The notes under the pieces were generated by a model that ran no database searches, was not told where the DNA came from, and saw only the letters and a program-made list of their open reading frames with translations. Position numbers and translations under genes: made by a program. This document shows positions 25,172 to 34,354 of a DNA stretch of 64,000 bases, piece after piece. This DNA comes from Nocardioides silvaticus (GTDB taxonomy: Bacteria > Actinomycetota > Actinomycetes > Propionibacteriales > Nocardioidaceae), in the NCBI RefSeq assembly GCF_003160695.1, contig NZ_QGDD01000001.1, forward strand, positions 620,001 through 684,000, given 5' to 3'. Each line of letters opens with the position of its first letter. Position 1 is the stretch's first letter.

Positions 25172-27322
25172 TCAGTGCCCGAGCTGCTCGCGGAGCTTCG
25201 CCAGCAGGTCGAGCGCCGACTCGGCGATCACGGTGCCCGGCAGGAACACCGCGGCCGCCCCCATGTCCTTGAGGATCGGCACGTCGTCGGGCGGGATCAC
25301 GCCGCCGATCACGACCATGATGTCCTCCCGGCCGTGCTCCGCGAGCGCCTCCTTGAGCGCGGGGAGCAGCGCGAGGTGCCCGGCCGCCAGCGAGGAGACA
25401 CCGACGATGTGCACGTCGGCGTCGATCGCCTGCTGGGCGACCTCCTCGGGCGTGGAGAACAGCGGGCCCACGTCGACGTCGAACCCCATGTCGGCGAAGG
25501 CCGAGACGACGACCTTCTGCCCACGGTCGTGACCGTCCTGGCCCATCTTCGCGACGAGGATCCGCGGACGACGGCCCTCGGCGTCTGCGAACTCGTCGGT
25601 CGCGGTGCGCACCTGGCCGAGCAGGGTGTCACCGGCCTCCTGGGCCTCGTCGCGGTACACGCCGGAGATGGTACGGATCACGGCCTGGTGCCGGCCGTAG
25701 ACCTTCTCCAGGGCGTCGGAGATCTCCCCGACCGTCGCCTTGTGACGGGCCGCGTCGACGGCGAGCTCGAGCAGGTTGCCCTCGCCCGTGTCGGCGCTGC
25801 GGGTCAGCGCCTCGAGCGCCGCGTCGACGTCGCCCTGGTGCCGCTCGGCGCGCAGCCGCTCGAGCTTGGCGACCTGCTGGCGGTAGACGTCGTCGTTGTC
25901 GACCTTGAGCACCTCGAGCGGGTCCTCCGCCGGGAGCCGGTAGGTGTTGACGCCGATGACCTTCTGCGCGCCCGAGTCGATGCGCGCCTGGGTGCGTGCC
26001 GCCGCCTCCTCGATGCGCATCTTCGGGATGCCCTGCTCGATGGCGGCCGCCATCCCGCCGGCGGCCTCCGCCTCCTCGATGTGCGCCCACGCGCGCTGCG
26101 CGAGGTCGTGGGTCAGCTTCTCCACGTAGTAGGAGCCGGCCCAGGGGTCGATCGTGTACGTCGTTCCGCTCTCCTGCTGCAGCAGGAGCTGGGTGTTGCG
26201 GGCGATCCGCGCGGAGAAGTCGGTCGGCAGAGCGATCGCCTCGTCGAGCGCGTTGGTGTGCAGCGACTGGGTGTGGCCCTGGGTCGCCGCCATGGCCTCG
26301 ATGCAGGTGCGCCCGACGTTGTTGAAGACGTCCTGGGCGGTGAGGCTCCAGCCGGAGGTCTGGCTGTGCGTGCGGAGGCTCAGGCTCTTCGGGTTCTGCG
26401 GGTCGAACTGGCGGACCAGCCGGCTCCAGATGGCGCGCGCGGCGCGCATCTTGGCGACCTCCATGTAGAAGTTCATGCCGATCGCCCAGAAGAAGCTGAG
26501 GCGAGGCGCGAACTGGTCGATGGTGAGGCTGCTCTCGAGGCCGGCGCGGATGTACTCGACGCCGTCGGCGAGCGTGTAGGCGAGCTCCAGGTCGGCGGTC
26601 GCCCCGGCCTCCTGCATGTGGTAGCCGGAGATCGAGATCGAGTTGAACCGCGGCATCCGCTGGCTGGTGAACGCGAAGATGTCGGAGATGATCCGCATCG
26701 ACGGCGCGGGCGGGTAGATGTAGGTGTTGCGGACCATGAACTCCTTGAGGATGTCGTTCTGGATGGTCCCCGACAGCTGCTCCGGCTTCACCCCCTGCTC
26801 CTCGCCCGCAGCAATGTAGAGCGCCAGCACCGGCAGCACCGCGCCGTTCATCGTCATCGACACGCTCATCTGGTCGAGCGGGATGCCGTCGAACAGGGTG
26901 CGGGTGTCGTAGATCGAGTCGATCGCCACGCCCGCCATGCCCACGTCGCCACGCACCCGTGGGTGGTCGGAGTCGTAGCCGCGGTGGGTGGCCAGGTCGA
27001 ACGCGACGCTCAGGCCCTTCTGGCCGGCTGCGAGGTTGCGCCGGTAGAACGCGTTGGACTCCTCGGCCGTGGAGAAGCCGGCGTACTGCCGGATCGTCCA
27101 GGGCTGAGTCGTATACATCGTCGGGTACGGGCCGCGCAGGAACGGGCTCAGTCCGGGCCAGGTGTCCAGCGCGTCGAGACCGGTGAGGTCGCTCGCGTCG
27201 TACGACGGCTTGATCTCGATGCCCTCGGGGCTGTGCCAGGACTCGAGGTCGCCGTGCACGGGTACGGCGGACGCGGCGTCCCCCGTCAGGGGGAGACCGG
27301 CGAAGCTCTTCGGAATGCTCAT
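25172..27322 (-). CDS. mutB: Methylmalonyl-CoA mutase large (catalytic) subunit
   Basis: A 716-residue catalytic subunit interconverting (R)-methylmalonyl-CoA and succinyl-CoA with adenosylcobalamin. The N-terminal TIM barrel contains [20 protein letters not shown] and [20 protein letters not shown], typical of substrate binding. The C-terminal B12 domain carries the base-off DxHxxG motif, GQDGHDRGQ, near residue 597. The ATG at 27322 overlaps the mutA stop by 4 bp, so the subunits are translated coupled. It links propionate, odd-chain fatty acid or branched amino acid breakdown to the TCA cycle. Confidence 0.97.
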   Translation of the reverse strand: MSIPKSFAGLPLTGDAASAVPVHGDLESWHSPEGIEIKPSYDASDLTGLDALDTWPGLSPFLRGPYPTMYTTQPWTIRQYAGFSTAEESNAFYRRNLAAGQKGLSVAFDLATHRGYDSDHPRVRGDVGMAGVAIDSIYDTRTLFDGIPLDQMSVSMTMNGAVLPVLALYIAAGEEQGVKPEQLSGTIQNDILKEFMVRNTYIYPPAPSMRIISDIFAFTSQRMPRFNSISISGYHMQEAGATADLELAYTLADGVEYIRAGLESSLTIDQFAPRLSFFWAIGMNFYMEVAKMRAARAIWSRLVRQFDPQNPKSLSLRTHSQTSGWSLTAQDVFNNVGRTCIEAMAATQGHTQSLHTNALDEAIALPTDFSARIARNTQLLLQQESGTTYTIDPWAGSYYVEKLTHDLAQRAWAHIEEAEAAGGMAAAIEQGIPKMRIEEAAARTQARIDSGAQKVIGVNTYRLPAEDPLEVLKVDNDDVYRQQVAKLERLRAERHQGDVDAALEALTRSADTGEGNLLELAVDAARHKATVGEISDALEKVYGRHQAVIRTISGVYRDEAQEAGDTLLGQVRTATDEFADAEGRRPRILVAKMGQDGHDRGQKVVVSAFADMGFDVDVGPLFSTPEEVAQQAIDADVHIVGVSSLAAGHLALLPALKEALAEHGREDIMVVIGGVIPPDDVPILKDMGAAAVFLPGTVIAESALDLLAKLREQLGH

Positions 27323-29052
27323 GCGAGCGCCTCCCGGGTCTGGTGCAGGAACGCCAGCGCGTCCACGCCCATCGCGCAGCTCGCGTCGACCGCGTCGAAG
27401 ACCTCGGCGGTCGAGTTTGTCGAGACCCCGGCGATGATCACGTGTCGGGCTCCCGCCTCGCGGAGGGCGGCAGCCGCGGCACTCCCCCACTCCTCGTAGG
27501 CGGCGTCGGTGCCGGCCAGGCAGACGACCGCCTGTCCGCCGTACGCCGCGACCAGGTCGTCCACGCCGCTCGTCGGGCCGGCGACCTCGACGGCGATGCC
27601 GCCGGCGGCGAGCAGGTTGCTCGCGAACGTCGCGCGGGCCGTGTGCTGGGCGATCGGGCCGAGGGTCGCGAGGAAGACCGGGTTCGCGGCCGGCTCGTCG
27701 CGCAGCGCCTCGAACGAGGCGCCGTAGCGGCGGACCTCCTGCTCGCCGGTCACCGGTTCGCGCGCCGGCAGGTTCTCGGTGAGGTTCGGGAACTCCGAGA
27801 GGCCGGTGATCGGACGCTTGCGCTTGGCGATCTCGGCCTCGCGCCTCGCGACGGTCTCCTCGATGAGCGGGTTGATGTCGCCGCCGCCATCGACGTCGAT
27901 CCGACCGAAGAGCTCCCACGCGGCGACCGCGATGTCGTCGGTGAGCTTCTCGACCGCGTACGCACCGCCCGCCGGGTCGGCGACCTCGTGCACGTGGGAC
28001 TCGTCCATCAGGAGGTGCGAGACGTTGCGCGCGATGCGCCGGCTGAAGGCGTCGGGCTGGCCGAGCGGGCTGTCGAACGGCAGCACGGTCACCGCGTCGG
28101 CCCCGCCGACGCCGGCGGCGAACGCGGCGACGGTGGTGCGCAGCATGTTCACGTAAGGGTCGTACTTGCTCATCATCGGACGGCTGGTGACGACGTGCTG
28201 ACGCTGGTCGACCCCGGTGACGCCCGAGAGCTCCAGGACGCGTGCCCAAAGCCGGCGGGCGGCGCGGAGCTTCGCGATCGTGGGGAACTGCTCGTCGGTG
28301 GCGGCGTAGCGGAACTCGATGAGTCGAGCAGCGTCGGCAGCACTGAATCCGCGCGCGGTCAGGATGCGGAGGGTGGCGACCGCGTTGAGGAGCGAGACCG
28401 CGAGCTCCTGGACGTCGGAGGCGCCCTGGTCGTGGACGGCCGTCCCGTCCACGACGACAGCCAACACTCCCGCGTCCTGGGCGAGGCCCGCGATCGTGGC
28501 CAGGTCGTCGCCGGAGGCGGTCGCCGCGTCGGCGCCGAGGTTGGTGGCCGGGTGCAGGTCGACGTAGGACGCGTGGTCGAGGAGAGCCCGTGCCGCGGCC
28601 ACCGCGTCACCTGTCGGCTCGAGCACCACGGGCGCGAGGTCGAGCAGGACCTTGTCCAACACCACGGGCAGGTCGGTGTCGTCGTCGACCCGTACCCACA
28701 GCGAGGTGACGCCGCCGTCGAGGTCGACGAGCGCGTGCTCGTTGAGAAGCTTCTCGTCCGCCCCCGCGATCCGGGCCCGCACGTCCCACGCCCCGGCCCG
28801 CGTTGGGCGGCCGGAGGTCTGCAGCCCGTCGAGCAGGTCGGGCGTGCCGAGGGGGGTGATCGCGATGCCGTCGAGCGTCGTACGCGTCAACCGGTCCCAG
28901 ACCCCCGAGTCCGGGTCCTCGTCGGTCAGCTTGCGTGCCTTGCGGAGGACGGCCGCGGTCGCAGCCTCCCACTCCTGCCGGCTGTGCCGGTCCTCGGGCT
29001 GCGCGAGGGCAAGGGGCGTCCCCGCTGCCGCGCTCGTATCGCCAGTCGTCAC
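27319..29052 (-). CDS. mutA: Methylmalonyl-CoA mutase small subunit
   Basis: A 577-residue non-catalytic partner of the mutase. The barrel half resembles MutB ([40 protein letters not shown]). The C-terminal Rossmann domain ([20 protein letters not shown]) lacks the DxHxxG cobalamin motif, as expected for the small subunit. The GTG at 29052 ([14 protein letters not shown]) is the most plausible start, though no strong ribosome site is seen; earlier in-frame codons overlap the divergent gene's promoter. First gene of the operon. Confidence 0.92.
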   Translation of the reverse strand: MTTGDTSAAAGTPLALAQPEDRHSRQEWEAATAAVLRKARKLTDEDPDSGVWDRLTRTTLDGIAITPLGTPDLLDGLQTSGRPTRAGAWDVRARIAGADEKLLNEHALVDLDGGVTSLWVRVDDDTDLPVVLDKVLLDLAPVVLEPTGDAVAAARALLDHASYVDLHPATNLGADAATASGDDLATIAGLAQDAGVLAVVVDGTAVHDQGASDVQELAVSLLNAVATLRILTARGFSAADAARLIEFRYAATDEQFPTIAKLRAARRLWARVLELSGVTGVDQRQHVVTSRPMMSKYDPYVNMLRTTVAAFAAGVGGADAVTVLPFDSPLGQPDAFSRRIARNVSHLLMDESHVHEVADPAGGAYAVEKLTDDIAVAAWELFGRIDVDGGGDINPLIEETVARREAEIAKRKRPITGLSEFPNLTENLPAREPVTGEQEVRRYGASFEALRDEPAANPVFLATLGPIAQHTARATFASNLLAAGGIAVEVAGPTSGVDDLVAAYGGQAVVCLAGTDAAYEEWGSAAAAALREAGARHVIIAGVSTNSTAEVFDAVDASCAMGVDALAFLHQTREALA

Positions 29053-29148
29053 GGTTCGCAGGATACGGCGAGGCACGGGAACACGTTTCAGCGTCCCAGC
29101 CGTGTGATTCGTCACGCTGCAAGGCCGCTCTGAGGCATCATCCTCGCC

Positions 29149-29604
29149 GTGAAGGCTCAGCATGACGGGACGACGTGGCGGGTGACCCGCCGCTGGGTCC
29201 CCTGGCGCCGGCGGACCAAGGGCGTCGGCGATGCGTGGGACCTGGTGCCGAGCATCCCTGCAGGAGGCGCCGACCCCATCAGCGGGATCATCGCGCTGGT
29301 CTTCCTCGTCATCTTCGCCCCGGTGATCCTGCTGGCACTGGTGCTGACGATCGTCGCCGCCGTCGAGTTCGCCGTGATCCTGCTGCTGATCCCGGTCGTC
29401 GCCCTCGGCCGGGTCTTCTTCGGTCGGCACTGGATCGTCGAGGTCCGGCGCGGCTTCGAGCCCTACTACGAGATGCACGCCGGCGACTGGCAGCAGAGCC
29501 GCGACCGGATCCGCCGGATCACCGAGTCGATCTCCCGTGGCGACCTCCCGCCCCGCACGCTCGGCGAGGGTGCCGAGCCGGCTGATCCCTCGGTCGTCGA
29601 GTAG
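29149..29604 (+). CDS. Small two-helix membrane protein
   Basis: A 151-residue protein of unknown family. A basic N-terminus (WRVTRRWVPWRRRTKG) precedes two adjacent hydrophobic helices at about 43-91 (GIIALVFLVIFAPVILLALV, then AAVEFAVILLLIPVVALGRV). A soluble C-terminus starts HWIVEVRRGFEPYYEMHAGD. The GTG at 29149 faces mutA across 96 bp. The last codons and the stop (VVE-TAG) lie inside a REP-like repeat at 29592-29634, so the natural C-terminus may have been reset by the repeat. Confidence 0.7.
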   Translation: MKAQHDGTTWRVTRRWVPWRRRTKGVGDAWDLVPSIPAGGADPISGIIALVFLVIFAPVILLALVLTIVAAVEFAVILLLIPVVALGRVFFGRHWIVEVRRGFEPYYEMHAGDWQQSRDRIRRITESISRGDLPPRTLGEGAEPADPSVVE

Positions 29605-29634
29605 CCCGAGCCGCTGACGGCGTGTCGAAACGCC
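29592..29634 (+). repeat. REP-like palindromic unit 1
   Basis: GGTCGTCGAGTAG...TGTCGAAACGCC, the forward orientation of the repeat family. It forms a head-to-head pair with unit 2. Its TAG supplies the stop codon of the preceding membrane-protein gene. Confidence 0.8.
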
Positions 29635-29667
29635 TTTCGCCGTGGTTGCGGTCGGCGTGCGGCTTGC

Positions 29668-29717
29668 GGCGTCTCGATACGCGCCTCGCGCAGAGCGCTC
29701 GGCGCTACTCGACGACC
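29668..29717 (-). repeat. REP-like palindromic unit 2
   Basis: GGCGTCTCGATACGCGCCTC, then GCGCAGAGCGCTCGGCGC and CTACTCGACGACC. It is inverted relative to unit 1 and lies between the membrane-protein gene and the convergent HNH gene, where it may form a bidirectional terminator-like structure. The stretch from GGCGTCTCGATACG to CTACTCGACGACC is identical in unit 4. Confidence 0.8.
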
Positions 29718-29773
29718 GAGGGGTCGCAGGCACGCCGATGGCCCCGCCGGTGGCGGGGTTCGGAGCTCGGCAG

Positions 29774-31153
29774 CTAGTGGTCGGGCGGGCGGGTGCCGGT
29801 CAACCGGTGGGTGCCGGTGGGGTCGACGAGGTAGGTGCCGGAGTCGAGGGTCCAGACGTAGGTACCGGGGTGGAGCATCCGGTAGGCGGCGCGACCGGCG
29901 GTCTTCATCCGATGATGCCCGCGACACAAGGGGGCGAGGTTGCACGGACAGGTAGCGCCGCCGTCGGTATGGGGTTCGACGTGGTCTAGGTCGCAGCGCC
30001 CTGGTCTGACGGTCGAGCCTGCCGAGACCGTGCAGTGGGGGAAGACGCAGTGGTGATCGCGTTCGGTGACCTGACGCCGGAGGCGGTCGGGGATCTCGTA
30101 GGAGTCGACCGGCTGGTGCCCGGCGAGATCCACGACTGGCCTGACGAGGACCGTCGTGCCCGACAGTCCGAGCCAGGTCTTGATCTGCTCCGGTGAGATC
30201 GGAGTCTTCGTGTTGCCGAACCGACCCACGGTCATCTCGTCGGGGTTGAGGTGCAGGATCAGCTCGGTCTTCCGGCCGGGCACCGTGCGGGTGATCTCCC
30301 CGGTCTCGGCGTCGACCACGTGCAGGTCGAGCATCAGGTCCTCCCGCGCTATTTCGCCGAGGGCCTTGGAGCGGCGGACGTCGAGGTTGTCTTCGTCGCC
30401 GAGCTGACCGAGCAGCTTGGCGCGGCGAGCGATGGCGTTCTCCAGGTCGAGGGCGTCGGCAGCGTCGAGGGTGGCGGAGAGGTTCGCGGTGCCGTTGAAC
30501 CCGACCGCATCCAGACCGGTGTTCACGTGACGGTGTTCGTGCGCCTGGCGGCGGCGTTCCTCGGCGGCCTCGGGGTCGAACCGGACGAGGGCTTCTTCGA
30601 CGAGCCTGTCGACCTGGGGCCAGGTGCAGCCCTGGGCACTGATGGCGAGCTGCCGGTCGACGTAGGCCGCTGCCTCATCGCAGAGGGAGCGGGTGAGATC
30701 GGCGATGCGTAGTGCCTTCCAGACCGGCACCTGCCCGTCGAGGGTCCGCTGCCACAGCTGGGGGAGGCGGTGGGAGAGCTCGAGGACCTGGCCGACGTAG
30801 TTGCGACCGGAGTCCAGGGAGCGGCCGAGGAGGGCGTTGAGCTCCATGACGGCGAAGTCGCTGATCAGGGGTGCGCCGGGGCCGGCGAGCGGGAGGCCGG
30901 TGTCCAGGCCGCGTTCGGTGAGGGTGGCGGCGTCGGCCTCGTCGTCGACGACGTGCTCGAGCGCCCACTCGGCGATGTGGCAGATCTTGGCGATCTCACG
31001 GTCTCGGATGACCTGCTCGTCCTGACGGATCTCAGCGAGCAACACCTGGGACCGGGTCAGCGGCACGGGCTCTGCTTCGGGTGCGACCGGCTCGGCGGCC
31101 TCGACGCCCAAGGGGGCGGGGAGGTCGAAGAGCGGTGCGGTCCCGAGTTCCAT
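29774..31153 (-). CDS. DUF222 / HNH endonuclease domain protein (13E12-repeat type)
   Basis: A 459-residue protein. The helical DUF222 region covers about residues 45-330. The C-terminal HNH nuclease has a Cys pair (CVFPHC), CDLDHVEPHTDGG and NLAPLCRGHHRMKT, the D-H, N and H residues of the metal site. This is the 13E12-repeat family, present in many copies in actinobacterial genomes. The HNH site looks intact, so it may nick or cut DNA, but biological roles are unproven. It is bracketed by REP-like repeats on both sides, the usual setting in Nocardioides-like genomes. A 7-bp GC hairpin (29742-29758) follows its stop. Confidence 0.9.
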   Translation of the reverse strand: MELGTAPLFDLPAPLGVEAAEPVAPEAEPVPLTRSQVLLAEIRQDEQVIRDREIAKICHIAEWALEHVVDDEADAATLTERGLDTGLPLAGPGAPLISDFAVMELNALLGRSLDSGRNYVGQVLELSHRLPQLWQRTLDGQVPVWKALRIADLTRSLCDEAAAYVDRQLAISAQGCTWPQVDRLVEEALVRFDPEAAEERRRQAHEHRHVNTGLDAVGFNGTANLSATLDAADALDLENAIARRAKLLGQLGDEDNLDVRRSKALGEIAREDLMLDLHVVDAETGEITRTVPGRKTELILHLNPDEMTVGRFGNTKTPISPEQIKTWLGLSGTTVLVRPVVDLAGHQPVDSYEIPDRLRRQVTERDHHCVFPHCTVSAGSTVRPGRCDLDHVEPHTDGGATCPCNLAPLCRGHHRMKTAGRAAYRMLHPGTYVWTLDSGTYLVDPTGTHRLTGTRPPDH

Positions 31154-31289
31154 GAGGCCTATTCAACATGGGACCACCGACAGTTCGAAGCGGCCGGAAC
31201 TCGCTTGTGGACGGGGGATTCCCTGCGGTCGGGTTGTGGACGACAGGTGGCTCGAAACCTCTTCTTCAACGGCCCGCGGACTGGCGGCC

Positions 31290-31930
31290 CGACGGCCGCA
31301 GGACGGCTTGCGGCGTCTCGATACGCCCTCGCCTAGCGGCTCGGGCTACTCGACGACCAACACGAGGGCTACTCGACGACCGACAGGCAAGGGCTACTCG
31401 ACGACCGCAAGCCGCGTGCCGACCGTGACCATCCGTCTTCCCTGTCGCGGCCGCAACCGCAGCGAGTACCTCAGGCCTCCCGTCACCGGGGCAGGGCAAG
31501 GGGGACAGCAGCGCAACCAACGACGGTGCTCAGCCATGCAATTCGTCTGTCGCGGCTACTACCCACGGTCGGACGGCCGCGGGTAGCTTGCGGCGTCTCG
31601 ATACGCGCCTCGCGCAGAGCGCTCGGCGCTACTCGACGACCGACGCGGGCTACTCGACGACCAACGACCGGACGCACCCGCAAGCCGACCGCGACCACCC
31701 GTCCTCCCTGTCGCGGCCGCAACCACAACGAGTACCCCAGGCCTCCCGTCACCGGGGCAGGGCAAGGGGGGACAGTCACGCGACCATCGACGGCGCCCAG
31801 CCAGGCAATTCGACTGTAGCGGCTACTACCCACGGTCCGACGGCCGCGGGTATCGAAGGGCGTCTCGATACGCCCTCGCCTAGCGGCTCGGGCTACTCGA
31901 CGACCAAAGCGGGCTACTTGACGACCTAAA
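31290..31930. repeat. Tandem array of REP-like palindromes with a duplicated spacer
   Basis: This fills most of the 803-bp gene-free stretch 31154-31956. Three full units lie at 31312-31358, 31592-31641 and 31859-31905, each opening GGCGTCTCGATACG and ending CTACTCGACGACC. Extra half-units GGGCTACTCGACGACC occur at 31366-31381, 31391-31406 and 31647-31662, with a variant at 31911-31926. The spacers 31407-31583 and 31680-31850 are about 175-bp direct repeats of each other, sharing CCTGTCGCGGCCGCAACC and CCTCCCGTCACCGGGGCAGG. The array period is 280 then 267 bp. I see no convincing gene in the stretch. Confidence 0.85.
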
Positions 31931-31956
31931 CGGGCTGCTCGACCGTGACCGGAGGG

Positions 31957-32322
31957 TCAGCGGGTGGTGATCTGCTGGAGGGCCCAGCGGTTGCCGTCGG
32001 GGTCGGCGAAGTAGACGAACCGGCCCCAGGGCTGGTCGTCGACGGGGCTGACGTCGATGCCGCGGCCGGAGAGGTCGGCGTGGGCCTCGTCGGCGTCGGC
32101 GACGACCATCTGGAGGCCCTCGACGGAGCCGGGGGTCATGCCGGACAAGCCCTTGCCGATCGCGATCGAGCAGCCGGACCCGGGTGGGGTGAGCTGCACG
32201 AACCTCACCTCGTCGCTGACGGTGTGGTCGTGGTCGAGCACGAACCCCGCCTGCACGTAGAACTCCTTGGCCCGATCCACATCGCTCACGGGCACGACCA
32301 CCAGCTCGAGCTTCATCTCCAT
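31957..32322 (-). CDS. VOC (glyoxalase/bleomycin resistance-like) family protein
   Basis: A 121-residue single VOC-fold unit made of two beta-alpha-beta-beta-beta modules: LELVVVPVSDVDRAKEFYVQ at the start and VYFADPDGNRWALQQI at the end. These metalloprotein folds act in dioxygenase, lyase or antibiotic-binding roles; the substrate is not evident. GAGG sits 3 nt before the ATG at 32322 and 9 nt before a second ATG at 32316, so either start is possible. It stands alone between the repeat array and a divergent lipoprotein gene. Confidence 0.85.
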   Translation of the reverse strand: MEMKLELVVVPVSDVDRAKEFYVQAGFVLDHDHTVSDEVRFVQLTPPGSGCSIAIGKGLSGMTPGSVEGLQMVVADADEAHADLSGRGIDVSPVDDQPWGRFVYFADPDGNRWALQQITTR

Positions 32323-32394
32323 GCGCCTCAACCTAGGGGCGCCCACCGACATCGGACGACCGTCTACCGTGGCCCCCGAGCGGAAGGATCGACC

Positions 32395-33471
32395 TTGGGG
32401 AAGCCGAAGCCGCGGCCCGTTGCGGGCCTCGCCGCGCTGGCCGCTGTCCTCGCGCTCGTCGTGGCGTGCAGCGGCGACCCCGAGCGCACCGACGGCGACC
32501 GGCCGCAGCGGCCGGAACCGACGCTGACCGATGAGCCGCCGCCGCTGAAGCCTGCCCTCGCGGGCCTGGTCGTGGTCGAGCCGCGCGCGCTGGCGACCGT
32601 GCCGTACGCCGACTTCGGGACGATCACGACGACGTGGAAGGAGGTCGAACCGGCCCGCGGCAGCTTCGACTTCGACGCGATCGACAGCATCCTCGAGGAG
32701 CACCCCGACGTCCGGTTCCGGCTCCGCATCCGCACCGGGCGCGACGCGCCGTACTGGTTGAAGCAGGCAACCGACGGCTGCATCACCGTGCACCCGTCGA
32801 CGGCCAACGGCGCGACCGGCTGCGTCGCGAAGTTCTGGCACCCGCGCTTCCTGCAGCACTACACGGGTCTGATGGAGGAGGTCGCGCGCCGGTACGAGGA
32901 CGACGCCCAGGTGGTCGACGTCGCGAACAGCGCCTGCTCGACGGCGTACGCCGAGCCGTTCATCTTGGGGGTCGACGCTGCGTCCCTGGTGCTGCTGGAG
33001 GAGGCCGGCCTGACCACGGCCAAGCACGAGGACTGCATCACCGGGTCGACCGACGCGATGATGACGAGCTTCGAGCGGACGCGAATCTCGCTGGCCGGGC
33101 ACGGCACCTGGGAGATGACGCGTGACTCCTCGTGGGTCGCCGAGCGCGACCTGCTCAACCGGCTGCGTGCGCGTTACCCCTACCGGCTGGTGCTGGAGGA
33201 CCACGGGCTCGGGCCGGACGACGAGGTGTGCCCCGCACCCGGGGAGCCGGCGGGGACGGCGGAGAGCTGGCACTGCTACCTGGCGGGGCTCGCCCCTGAG
33301 GACACCCCGCACGGCTGGCAGCTCACGCTCAACGACGGCTCGATGAGCGACGCCGTGTGGGCGGGGGTGCGGATGGGCGCCTGCTACCTGGAGTACGCCG
33401 CGTTCCAGCAGCTGTCCGAGGACGAGCGGCGCGAGGTCCACGACGCCCTGCTGGCGAACTGCGAGGACTGA
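32395..33471 (+). CDS. Lipoprotein with glycosidase-like TIM-barrel features
   Basis: A 358-residue protein starting at TTG 32395, chosen because AAGGATC lies just upstream and it gives a complete lipoprotein signal ending LVVAC (C25). No ATG or GTG fits. After a Pro-rich linker, TITTTWKEVEPARGSFDFDA and VRFRLRIRTGRDAPYWLKQA resemble the first strands of retaining glycosidase barrels. VVDVANSACSTAYAEPF lies at the strand-4 position and VLEDHGLGPDD near strand 7. The exact family is not recognised. It borders the polysaccharide cluster and could trim or anchor the glycan. It is convergent with the Wzz-like gene, 3 bp apart. Confidence 0.65.
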   Translation: MGKPKPRPVAGLAALAAVLALVVACSGDPERTDGDRPQRPEPTLTDEPPPLKPALAGLVVVEPRALATVPYADFGTITTTWKEVEPARGSFDFDAIDSILEEHPDVRFRLRIRTGRDAPYWLKQATDGCITVHPSTANGATGCVAKFWHPRFLQHYTGLMEEVARRYEDDAQVVDVANSACSTAYAEPFILGVDAASLVLLEEAGLTTAKHEDCITGSTDAMMTSFERTRISLAGHGTWEMTRDSSWVAERDLLNRLRARYPYRLVLEDHGLGPDDEVCPAPGEPAGTAESWHCYLAGLAPEDTPHGWQLTLNDGSMSDAVWAGVRMGACYLEYAAFQQLSEDERREVHDALLANCED

Positions 33472-33474
33472 GCC

Positions 33475-34254
33475 CTACGGCGTACGACGGCGCCCGCCGA
33501 GGCTGAAGCCCATGATCAGCACAGCGGCGACCAGGCCGCCCACAGCGGCGCCGGCGGCTGCGCGACGCAGCTGGGTGTCGGAGCCGCCAGTGGTGAGGTC
33601 CTCGCCCTGCATCGTCAACGGCAGCACCACGCGCCGCGACTCGCGCTCGTCCTCGGCGAGGGCGGCCTGCTGCTGCACGGCGACCCGCTCCTCGCGGACG
33701 GCCTTGCGCTCGGCGACCAGCTCGGTGTGGCGCGGGGTCCCGAACGTCGCCTCGGCGACCGCGACGTCGAGCGCGGCGATGCGCTGGTCGACGAACTTCA
33801 GCTGCTGGGCGAGCGTGTCGTCGGAGATCGCGGTCGGGTCGTCGCCGGACATGAACTCCGCGGCGGAGGCGACGACCGCCCGGAGGACGTCCTCGGCCGC
33901 GGCCTCGTCGCCGTCGCGCACGGCGACGCTGACCCGGACGAAGCTGGTCTCCCCCACCGGCGCGACGGTCAGGTCGCGTCGCAGCTCGTCGACCTCGAGG
34001 CCGGCGTCCTCGGCGGGACCGCTGAGCACGGACGGGAGGGTGAGGGCCGCGTCGAGGTCCTCGACGAGGTCGACGCGGTCGTTGGCGAGGGTCGCCACTG
34101 GACGGATGTTGACGACGCCGTAGATCCGCTCGGTGGTGCTGCGGTCGGCGACGGCGTAGGACACGGCACCGCCGATGATCGCCGCCAGCAGGATGACCCA
34201 CCACAGACGCCCGATGGCCGAGCTGAGGCCCGGCGCAGACTGAGCCTTCGGCAT
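33475..34254 (-). CDS. Wzz-like chain-length/polysaccharide co-polymerase protein
   Basis: A 259-residue protein with the topology of Wzz-type co-polymerases: membrane helix at about 16-36 (LWWVILLAAIIGGAVSYAVA), a large extracytoplasmic region with a helical stretch (DTLAQQLKFVDQRIAALDVA and following charged helix), and a second helix at about 230-252. No tyrosine kinase domain is attached. It is divergent from the sulfotransferase at 34355 and sits at the edge of the glycan cluster, where it would set chain length for the Wzy-like protein at 35280. Confidence 0.7.
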   Translation of the reverse strand: MPKAQSAPGLSSAIGRLWWVILLAAIIGGAVSYAVADRSTTERIYGVVNIRPVATLANDRVDLVEDLDAALTLPSVLSGPAEDAGLEVDELRRDLTVAPVGETSFVRVSVAVRDGDEAAAEDVLRAVVASAAEFMSGDDPTAISDDTLAQQLKFVDQRIAALDVAVAEATFGTPRHTELVAERKAVREERVAVQQQAALAEDERESRRVVLPLTMQGEDLTTGGSDTQLRRAAAGAAVGGLVAAVLIMGFSLGGRRRTP

Positions 34255-34354
34255 TCGTACTCCCCCATGTGCGGATGGCGCGTCCGGATTAGAGTACAGC
34301 GAGCGTCGCGGACCGGTCCGCGAAGCGACGACAGCACTGCGATGGGGGGGCAGG

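Noticed and set aside
29774..31153. HNH gene considered as part of an intein, group II intron or restriction system
   Set aside because: No intron structure, splice junctions or methyltransferase nearby; the DUF222 plus HNH layout is the common 13E12-repeat family.
31290..31930. Repeat array considered as a CRISPR
   Set aside because: Units are long imperfect palindromes in mixed full and half forms, the spacers are copies of each other, and no cas genes are present.
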